This document shows positions 1 to 3,935 of a stretch of 6,350 nucleotides of DNA, one piece after another (position 1 is the stretch's first letter; the number at the start of each line of letters is the position of its first letter). Below the pieces are notes generated by a model that saw only the letters and a list, made by a program, of their open reading frames with translations, was not told where the DNA came from and did no database searches. The DNA comes from Gemmatimonadota bacterium. GTDB lineage: Bacteria > Gemmatimonadota > Gemmatimonadetes > Gemmatimonadales > GWC2-71-9. The DNA lies in NCBI GenBank assembly GCA_003220905.1, contig QHTS01000140.1, positions 1-6,350 on the forward strand, in the 5' to 3' direction. Position numbers and translations under genes: made by a program.

Positions 1-688
1 GATCGCGCTCACGGGTGTCGCGACGAACTGCACCGTGAGCGGCGCGAACCCCCGCACGGTGACCGTGCCTGCAGGCGGCACCGCCAGCACGACGTTCTCC
101 GTGAGCTGCGCCCCTACGGGGCCCACCACCGGCAGCCTTACCGTCACGACGGCCACGAGCGGGGCGAGCGGGGACCTTGATCCGGACGGCTACACGGCCA
201 CCCTGGACGGGACGACCAGCCGCGCGATCGGGATCAACGCGAGTGTGACCTTCACGGGGCTCACGCCGGGCAGCCACTCGGTGGTGCTGAGTGGGGTGGC
301 GGGGAATTGTACCGTCAGCGGTGGTACGTCGCGCACCGTATCGGTCACCGCTGGCAGCACGGCGAGTACCAGCTACTCGGTGAGCTGCGCGCCGAGCAGC
401 CCCGGGACCGGCAGCCTCACTGTCACCACGGCGACCAGCGGTGCCAGCGGGGATCTCGATCCCGACGGCTATACGGTCTCGGTGGATGGGGGCGCGGCGA
501 GCCAACCGATTGCCACCAACGGCAGCGTCACCTTCACCGGGCCGGCGGGCGATCACTCGATCGCGCTCACGGGTGTCGCGACGAACTGCACCGTGAGCGG
601 CGCGAACCCCCGCACGGTGACCGTGCCTGCAGGCGGCACCGCCAGCACGACGTTCTCCGTGAGCTGCGCCCCTACGGGGCCCACCACC
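1..688 (+). repeat. Tandem 279-bp (93-codon) coding repeats
   Basis: One partial unit (to 130) and two complete units (131-409 and 410-688) encode the surface-protein repeats. Both complete units are exactly 93 codons, although the DG-to-TFTG segment differs in residues. The middle unit differs from the flanking ones by many synonymous changes (for example in the GSLTVTTATSGASG segment), so it is an older copy, while the partial first unit and the last unit are nearly identical. The unit edge at 110-122 and 668-680 carries a short GCCCC-TAC-GGGGC dyad. The array may extend upstream of the window. Confidence 0.85.
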
Positions 689-1105
689 GGCAGCCGTGTG
701 ACCGGACGGGGTCAGGTCGGGACCGCCGCCCCCCAGCCGGGGAACAACGTGCAGACCTTCGACTTCGATGTGCGGGCGGACCTGACGGGGCGCTTCACCG
801 GCACCGACTACAGCGACCTGCACCCCGGTGGCGTGCCTGCGACCCTGACCACGGATCACGCGGCCGATCCGGCCACGTCGATCACGGCGTTTCGCTCGAG
901 CTCGAGCGCCTGCAGCGATCCGAGTCGCGGGGTGGAGTTCGACGCGATCGGCCGGGAAGATACGGGCGGGTTGGTCGGCTACACGATCGCCGTGTGCGAC
1001 AACGGGCCGGCGAACAGCGGCCTGGACTTCTTCAGCGTCTTCATTCCGTCGGAGGGGTTCGGTCGCTCGGGTCAGGTGGCGAGCGGGGATATCGTCAAGT
1101 CTTGA
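1..1105 (+). CDS. Secreted PEGA-like repeat protein, C-terminal part (5' end outside window)
   Basis: The reading frame is open from base 2, so the true start lies upstream and the first GTG seen (35) is internal. The visible part is the end of one repeat, two full 93-residue repeats (131-409, 410-688) and a 136-residue C-terminal domain (695-1102). Each repeat runs GSLTVTT, DLDPDGYT, a short DG segment, a TFTG turn, NCTVSG, and ends TASTxxSVSCAP, with two Cys per unit (NC and SC) that could form a disulfide. The layout recalls PEGA-type beta-sandwich surface repeats. The C-terminal domain has GxGQV, TFDFDVRAD, a DYSDL turn, CSDPS, VGYTIAVCDNG and a final SGQVxSGDIxKS. I recall similar ends on bacterial secreted proteins (post-COAP-1-like), but this is from memory. 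Thr/Ser/Gly richness and almost no Lys fit an extracellular product. Substrate or partner is unknown. The last 11 bp overlap the convergent desaturase gene. Confidence 0.8.
   Translation, partial: IALTGVATNCTVSGANPRTVTVPAGGTASTTFSVSCAPTGPTTGSLTVTTATSGASGDLDPDGYTATLDGTTSRAIGINASVTFTGLTPGSHSVVLSGVAGNCTVSGGTSRTVSVTAGSTASTSYSVSCAPSSPGTGSLTVTTATSGASGDLDPDGYTVSVDGGAASQPIATNGSVTFTGPAGDHSIALTGVATNCTVSGANPRTVTVPAGGTASTTFSVSCAPTGPTTGSRVTGRGQVGTAAPQPGNNVQTFDFDVRADLTGRFTGTDYSDLHPGGVPATLTTDHAADPATSITAFRSSSSACSDPSRGVEFDAIGREDTGGLVGYTIAVCDNGPANSGLDFFSVFIPSEGFGRSGQVASGDIVKS
559..695 (+). repeat. Exact 137-bp copy of bases 1-137
   Basis: Bases 559-695 match bases 1-137 with no difference that I can find, at an offset of 558 bp, which is exactly two repeat units. 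The match is cut at the left by the window edge, so it may be longer. It ends at the GS codons, after which the upstream copy continues into another repeat and this copy enters the C-terminal domain. Identity in third codon positions, next to a diverged middle unit, points to recent gene conversion or duplication of a two-unit block. Confidence 0.9.
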
Positions 1106-2084
1106 CCGCTGCGAACGGCACCAGCTTTCGCTCCCGCTCGTCCCACAGGGTGAGGCGGACGCACCGGAAGCTTTCCCAGAGCGTCAACGTCGGGACCTGG
1201 CGCAGCTCGGCATGCTCATCCAGCGCCTGCTGGAGCCGATAGTTGGGGATCCGGGGATGCAGGTGGTGGATGTGGTGGAGCCCGATGTTCCCCGTGGCCC
1301 ACTGGAGCAGCTTGGGGAGACGGTAGTACGAGCTGCCCTGCAGCGCCGCGGCGTCGTACGCCCAGCGCTCGTCGTGCTCCCAGTACGTCGGCTCGAACTG
1401 GTGCTGGACGTAGAACAGCCACACGCCGAGCGACGTGGACAAGAGCGTTACAGGGAGTTGCACCAGCGCGAACTCCCGGAACCCGACGAGCGTCCCCATC
1501 AGTGCGATCGAAGCCGCCAGCCCGACGTCCGTCCAGAAGATGCTGCGCCGCTCGCGCGTCCACTCGCGCGGGACGATGGTGGGGATGCGGTGCCGCACGA
1601 AGAAGTGCAGCACGGCGCCCACGCCGAACAGCACCGCGGGATGGCGGTACACGCGATACTTGAACCGCTCCCAACGCGACCGGGCGAGGTATTCGTCCAC
1701 CGTCAGGGTGTCGATGTCGCCGAACCCGCGGTGCTCGAGATTGCCCGAGGTGGCGTGATGGAGCGCATGGGTCTTCTTCCAGTAGTGGTACGGCGTCAGG
1801 GTGAGCACGCCGAGGATCGAGCCGATGATGTCGGCGGTGCGCGTCGACCGGAAGAACGCGGCGTGGCCGCAGTCGTGCTGGATGATGAACAGGCGGATGA
1901 GGAAGAAGGCGGCAGGGACGGCCAGGAGCAGGGTGAGCCAGTAGCCGACGCGGAGGCTCGCGTACATGAGCACCCACGCCGCGGCGAACAGCGCCGCCGC
2001 GCTAGCGAGCTGCCACACGCTCCGCTTGAGCTCAGGACCCTTGTAGCGCGCCAGTCGCGCCGTCCATGCCGCTTCGTTCGCCAT
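1095..2084 (-). CDS. Membrane fatty acid desaturase (Des-type acyl-lipid desaturase)
   Basis: A 329-residue integral membrane di-iron desaturase that introduces a cis double bond into acyl chains of membrane lipids, using O2 and electrons from a ferredoxin-type donor. All three histidine boxes are present: HDCGH (70-74), HALHH (106-110) and HHIHH (270-274), plus VQHQFE (226-231). Hydrophobic segments at about 25-48, 50-67, 151-164, 184-202 and 206-226 suit the usual four-helix topology. The stretches SLGVWLFYVQH, LPKLLQWATGNIG, IPNYRL and the C-terminal LTLWDE closely recall Bacillus subtilis Des (a delta-5 enzyme), so family membership is secure but regiospecificity is not. Length is normal for the family. 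The start is the ATG at 2084, with only a weak AGGG upstream. A possible promoter lies at 2110-2138. The 3' end overlaps the convergent surface-protein gene by 11 bp, and no transporter or two-component regulator is nearby. Confidence 0.95.
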   Translation of the reverse strand: MANEAAWTARLARYKGPELKRSVWQLASAAALFAAAWVLMYASLRVGYWLTLLLAVPAAFFLIRLFIIQHDCGHAAFFRSTRTADIIGSILGVLTLTPYHYWKKTHALHHATSGNLEHRGFGDIDTLTVDEYLARSRWERFKYRVYRHPAVLFGVGAVLHFFVRHRIPTIVPREWTRERRSIFWTDVGLAASIALMGTLVGFREFALVQLPVTLLSTSLGVWLFYVQHQFEPTYWEHDERWAYDAAALQGSSYYRLPKLLQWATGNIGLHHIHHLHPRIPNYRLQQALDEHAELRQVPTLTLWESFRCVRLTLWDERERKLVPFAAVKT

Positions 2085-2109
2085 TGCCCTACCGGTTCAG
2101 GGGTGTCCC

Positions 2110-2138
2110 AGGCTAATGGAGCCGGGCGGCGAAGTCAA
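2110..2138 (-). promoter_or_regulatory. Possible sigma-70 type promoter of the desaturase gene
   Basis: On the minus strand TTGACT (2138-2133) is followed after exactly 17 bp by TAGCCT (2115-2110). The -35 box matches 5 of 6 consensus bases and the -10 box is weaker. Transcription would start about 15-20 bases before the ATG at 2084. It lies in the 117-bp space shared with the divergent 81-residue gene. The plus-strand counterpart is poorer: TAGATT at 2165-2170 could be a -10 box, with no clear -35. Confidence 0.4.
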
Positions 2139-2187
2139 ACTTCAGCCGCCGCGCGCCCACGGGTTAGATTGATCAGCCTACGACCCC

Positions 2188-2195
2188 AAGGGAGG
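2188..2195 (+). promoter_or_regulatory. Strong Shine-Dalgarno of the 81-residue gene
   Basis: AAGGGAGG lies six bases before the ATG at 2202. It is the best ribosome binding site in the window, and it fixes the start of the small gene against the much longer open frame that continues upstream antisense to the desaturase. Confidence 0.75.
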
Positions 2196-2201
2196 TTGTC
2201 A

Positions 2202-2447
2202 ATGGCACCGGTCACACTCGCGCGGTTCGTGAAGGAGTTGGAGAAGCTCAAGCAGGCGTCGGACGCCGAAAAGCTCAAGGCCCAGGACTACGACGCTCGA
2301 CTCGCCCGGATCATTCAGGAGCTGCGGGAGAAGGGCCTCGACGCCGATCGCGCTGCCACCACTGCGGCGCTCGCGGACGCGGTCAAACGCGGCATCATCA
2401 CGCTTCCGGTGCAGGTGCACCTGCAGCACCGGCTGGGGCTGACCTAG
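2202..2447 (+). CDS. 81-residue helical protein of unknown function
   Basis: I do not recognise this protein. Residues 1-50 are Lys/Glu/Ala/Leu-rich with leucines spaced as in amphipathic helices (VKELEKLKQASDAEKLKAQ), compatible with a short coiled coil. The second half (LDADRAATTAALADAVKRG) is also helical and ends in IITLPVQVHLQHRLGLT. There is no Cys, signal peptide or membrane segment, so it is probably a soluble cytoplasmic protein. The start is set by a strong AAGGGAGG six bases upstream. The same frame is open far upstream, but that part lies antisense to the desaturase and reads as Arg/Pro-rich shadow sequence. The stop TAG shares its CTAG with the stop of the convergent zinc-ribbon gene. 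Coiled-coil adaptor, nucleoid-associated or phasin-like roles are all possible and none is shown. Confidence 0.8.
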   Translation: MAPVTLARFVKELEKLKQASDAEKLKAQDYDARLARIIQELREKGLDADRAATTAALADAVKRGIITLPVQVHLQHRLGLT

Positions 2448-2800
2448 ACGCCCTGGAAGTACTGCTCTTCCCAGGCGACGTCGAACACCTCGTTGCAGTG
2501 CCTGCAGCGCAGCGAGGCCAGTCGTTCGGTAAGCGGCACGCGCTCCCGGCAGTTGGGGCAGACCCCGTACTCGGTCACCCCGGGAAACCGGGCGGGGTTC
2601 TTGGGACGCGGTACGACGGACCAGCGGTGCGGCGGTCGGCTGATGATATCGAGGAGCGGCCGCGGGACGTCCACGGCTTCGCCGCTGACGTCGAGCATGG
2701 CCTCACGCGGCCCCAGCTTCTTCACCTGGTACCACGCGCCACGGCGTAGCGGGCGGTCGATGTCCGCTCGCAGCCGAGCCCAGTAGCGCCTGGGAGTCAC
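2444..2800 (-). CDS. Zinc-ribbon protein of unknown function
   Basis: A 118-residue protein with a C-terminal four-cysteine zinc ribbon: CPNC at 81-84 and CRHC at 99-102, 14 residues apart, followed by NEVFDVAWEEQYF. This knuckle pattern binds one Zn and usually serves nucleic-acid or protein contact. Residues 20-60 (GAWYQVKKLGPREAMLDV, then VDVPRPLLDIISRPP) look like a small beta-barrel or SH3-like segment with no family that I can name. There is no signal peptide. The start is a GTG at 2800, because the frame is closed upstream by a TAG near 2830 and no ATG intervenes. The Shine-Dalgarno is poor (GCGGGG). It may be the last gene of a minus-strand group with the mini-protein and the JAMM gene. 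Its stop overlaps the convergent 81-residue gene by 4 bp. Confidence 0.8.
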   Translation of the reverse strand: MTPRRYWARLRADIDRPLRRGAWYQVKKLGPREAMLDVSGEAVDVPRPLLDIISRPPHRWSVVPRPKNPARFPGVTEYGVCPNCRERVPLTERLASLRCRHCNEVFDVAWEEQYFQGV

Positions 2801-2842
2801 TGCCCCGCTCGTGTCAGGTCCACAGTAACCCTAGCGTCGCGT

Positions 2843-2852
2843 AATGATCATT
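2843..2852. promoter_or_regulatory. Perfect 10-bp palindrome AATGATCATT
   Basis: This AT-rich palindrome stands out in GC-rich surroundings, 43 bp before the zinc-ribbon start and just after the stop of the mini-protein. It could be an operator half or chance. No promoter boxes are convincing beside it. Confidence 0.25.
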
Positions 2853-2855
2853 CCA

Positions 2856-3047
2856 TCATCGTGCCTTGGGGTCCTGCGCGGCCCCCGGCGCGTCGATCGG
2901 ATGCGCCCGCGGCGGCCGATGCCTGTCACAATAATATCGCTCGAGTCGGCCCGTGTCTTGGGACTTCTGGTGGGTCACCCACCGCGCTGCTTGCTCGCAG
3001 GTCCTGTGGGTCACCCAGTCGTAGAAGTCGCAGCGAGGTCCGCCCAT
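2856..3047 (-). CDS. 63-residue Cys/His-rich mini-protein, probable zinc binder
   Basis: A small frame that I think is real. It has Cys6, Cys17 and a C-x2-H at 40-43 (YYCDRH), a pattern of three Cys and one His that could hold a Zn ion, like small treble-clef or zinc-finger fragments ending in YCDxH. WVTH occurs twice, at 11-14 and 23-26. Third codon positions are mostly G or C, as in neighbouring genes. The tail after residue 45 is Pro/Arg/Ala-rich and probably disordered. The ATG at 3047 is the only start codon after the TGA of the JAMM gene, which is in the same frame, and it has no Shine-Dalgarno. Translation might depend on coupling with the upstream gene. The alternative is a non-coding 3' tail. 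The family is not recognised. Confidence 0.55.
   Translation of the reverse strand: MGGPRCDFYDWVTHRTCEQAARWVTHQKSQDTGRLERYYCDRHRPPRAHPIDAPGAAQDPKAR
2971..3017. repeat. Two copies of the palindrome TGGGTCACCCA, 36 bp apart
   Basis: Identical 11-bp dyads (two 5-bp arms around one central base) sit at 2971-2981 and 3007-3017. They lie inside the mini-protein frame, where each encodes WVTH, exactly 12 codons apart. They may reflect an internal protein duplication or a paired binding site. Confidence 0.6.
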
Positions 3048-3059
3048 GGAGAGTGTCGG

Positions 3060-3079
3060 GACGTGGGGGTGCTCACGTC
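3060..3079 (-). other. Hairpin spanning the stop codon of the JAMM gene
   Basis: On the minus strand GACGTG, an 8-base loop and CACGTC form a perfect 6-bp stem. The GA of the JAMM stop TGA is inside the first arm. There is no T-run after it, so it is not a classic terminator. It lies between the JAMM gene and the in-frame mini-protein and could slow ribosomes or protect the 3' end of the first message. Confidence 0.4.
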
Positions 3080-3632
3080 ACGGATCCGCAGCCAACGGCA
3101 GTTGCGCCTCTGCCATGTCGCGGTTGATCCACACCACGTGGTCGCCGCACATGATGGCATCCACCGGATAGGGCTGGCCCGCGAACGACTGACCGTCCGA
3201 GCTCGCGACTTGCGTCCCCGGGAAGTAGTACCAGCACCGCTCGCCGCCCGGATGGCTGTGGATCACGCCCACCGTCCCCGACCACCCAGCATCCTCGCAC
3301 GTCTGGTGGGGGACGACCCGCGTCGCCGTGGAGTGGCTGGGCTCGACGTCGGCCGGCGCGATCCGCCGTACCAGGACGGCGCTGCCCCGAGCCTCGCCGA
3401 TCATGCAACCCATGAACTCGGTGGGATACGAGCGATACTGGAGCGCCAGATAACGGCGCGCCTGGTCGGACAGGATCAGCCTCCGTACGATCGGCGCGCG
3501 CGCCGTGCGACCGCCGCTCCGCGCCCACGCCGACTCGACGAGCCGGTCGGACTCGGGCTGCAGGGCCAGCAACGCCGTCAGACCCAGCGCAGCGACCACG
3601 ATGCGGATGATCCGTTTGCGACCTTCTTTCAC
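3078..3632 (-). CDS. Membrane-anchored JAMM/JAB (Mov34-like) metalloprotease-like protein
   Basis: A 184-residue protein from the GTG at 3632. Residues 1-24 (basic KEGRKR, then IVVAALGLTALLAL) are a signal peptide or anchor, putting the rest outside the cytoplasm. The remainder reads as a JAB/JAMM domain: Glu72 in YPTEFMGCMIGE, His125 and His127 in VIHSHPGGE, and Asp146 in ASSDGQSF, the expected Zn ligands and catalytic Glu. The following VDAIMCGDHVVWINRD fits the last strands of the fold. JAMM enzymes cut isopeptide or peptide bonds, often at ubiquitin-like C-termini, and the substrate here is unknown. HxH to Asp is separated by 18 residues, against about 10 in the usual motif, with an aromatic WYYFPG insert. 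Four Cys (76, 112, 133, 162) could form disulfides. The GTG start is preferred because it gives a clean signal segment and follows AGGGAG. A longer TTG-start form (3719) adds an Arg/Gly-rich leader. The Cys/His mini-protein follows in the same frame after one TGA. Confidence 0.85.
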   Translation of the reverse strand: MKEGRKRIIRIVVAALGLTALLALQPESDRLVESAWARSGGRTARAPIVRRLILSDQARRYLALQYRSYPTEFMGCMIGEARGSAVLVRRIAPADVEPSHSTATRVVPHQTCEDAGWSGTVGVIHSHPGGERCWYYFPGTQVASSDGQSFAGQPYPVDAIMCGDHVVWINRDMAEAQLPLAADP

Positions 3633-3641
3633 TGCTCCCCG

Positions 3642-3647
3642 CTCCCT
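3642..3647 (-). promoter_or_regulatory. Ribosome binding site that favours the GTG start of the JAMM gene
   Basis: On the minus strand AGGGAG is followed by nine bases and then GTG at 3632. The other possible starts, ATG at 3689 and TTG at 3719, have no such site. Confidence 0.5.
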
Positions 3648-3664
3648 GCTCCCTCGAGCGCTAG

Positions 3665-3688
3665 TGCCGAACGGACTACCCTTCGGCA
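3665..3688. promoter_or_regulatory. Hairpin in the likely 5' leader of the JAMM gene
   Basis: TGCCGAA (3665-3671) and TTCGGCA (3682-3688) are perfect 7-bp arms around a 10-base loop. Within the loop two more pairs can form after one mismatch, leaving a 4-base tip. It lies about 30 bases upstream of the GTG start, just before the ribosome binding site, and is not followed by a T-run. Its role is unknown. Confidence 0.5.
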
Positions 3689-3740
3689 TGCGATAAGTCG
3701 CAAGACCGATGCCAACCAAAGAAGTCGCATAGTGGTGCGA
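3689..3740. promoter_or_regulatory. Paired TGCGA/TCGCA dyads, candidate operator
   Basis: The half-site TGCGA or its complement TCGCA occurs four times: TGCGA 3689-3693, TCGCA 3698-3702, TCGCA 3725-3729 and TGCGA 3736-3740. These form two dyads with gaps of 4 and 6 bases, their centres 37 bp apart. The longer word AAGTCGCA is repeated directly at 3695-3702 and 3722-3729. A dimeric regulator acting on either divergent gene is a reasonable guess. Confidence 0.4.
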
Positions 3741-3791
3741 ACACGAGACACCGCGCCGCTTTTTGGGGCATGGCCCTTGCGCGGCTCGTGT
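3741..3791. promoter_or_regulatory. Long nested hairpin between the divergent genes
   Basis: ACACGAG (3741-3747) and CCGCGC (3751-3756) pair with GCGCGG (3779-3784) and CTCGTGT (3785-3791): 13 bp in all, with a 3-base ACA bulge on the left. The 22-base interior holds a second stem, GGGC-ATG-GCCC (3766-3776), next to a run of five T. The structure can form in RNA from either strand. It is too far from any gene end to be an ordinary terminator, unless it ends a leader transcript. Confidence 0.55.
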
Positions 3792-3828
3792 GCAAAACCG
3801 ACAGAATCCGAAAAGAATAGAGATTCAC

Positions 3829-3843
3829 ACACCGCCCGGGTGT
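3829..3843. repeat. Small dyad ACACC-N5-GGTGT
   Basis: Five-base arms surround GCCCG, about 95 bp upstream of the allantoinase start. It is short enough to be chance. Confidence 0.25.
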
Positions 3844-3935
3844 TGCGTCGAGATGTCACCGGATTGCCACAACGGACGACGGGCGCCTCCCGCCCTGGCG
3901 ACTCTTGCGCCTGACGACGTATCGTCTCCCCGGCC

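Larger units (their letters stand above)
3633..3935. other. 303-bp divergent intergenic region rich in inverted repeats
   Basis: This is the space between the JAMM gene (minus) and allantoinase (plus). It holds, in order, a 7-bp-stem hairpin (3665-3688), two TGCGA/TCGCA dyads (3689-3702, 3725-3740), a nested long hairpin (3741-3791), an A-rich stretch (about 3794-3826, with AAAAGAATAGAGATT) and a small dyad (3829-3843). Bases 3850-3935 show nothing clear. No -10/-35 pair is convincing in either direction. I see no protein gene here on either strand apart from the possible N-terminal extension of the JAMM protein to 3719. Confidence 0.6.

Noticed and set aside
110..122. GCCCC-TAC-GGGGC hairpin, also at 668-680
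   Set aside because: It lies inside the coding repeat and recurs only because the 137-bp segment is duplicated. There is no T-run, so it is not a terminator.
1..695. CRISPR or non-coding satellite array
   Set aside because: The repeats are 279 bp, in frame, and encode regular protein units with no spacers of constant size.
2142..2170. Plus-strand promoter for the 81-residue gene
   Set aside because: TAGATT at 2165-2170 is an acceptable -10 box, but the sequence 17 bp upstream (TCAGCC) does not resemble a -35 box, so it is not listed as a feature.
1212..2201. Upstream extension of the 81-residue gene frame
   Set aside because: The extension is antisense to a clear desaturase with all three His boxes and reads as low-complexity Arg/Glu/Val. 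The strong Shine-Dalgarno fixes the start at 2202.
3060..3080. TGA plus hairpin as a selenocysteine insertion signal
   Set aside because: The stem is only 6 bp with an 8-base loop that does not resemble a bacterial SECIS. The TGA lies inside the stem, and nothing suggests a catalytic Cys or Sec at that position after a complete JAMM domain.
3633..3719. TTG or ATG starts (3719, 3689) for the JAMM gene
   Set aside because: They add an Arg/Gly-rich leader before the signal segment, lack ribosome sites and overlap inverted repeats. The GTG at 3632 gives a standard signal-anchor N-terminus after AGGGAG. The longer form is not fully excluded.
2844..3914. Long plus-strand open frame of 356 codons
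   Set aside because: It runs antisense to the JAMM gene and the mini-protein. Its translation is Arg/Pro/His-rich with no recognisable domain, while the minus strand shows a JAMM motif. It is the usual shadow frame of high-GC DNA.
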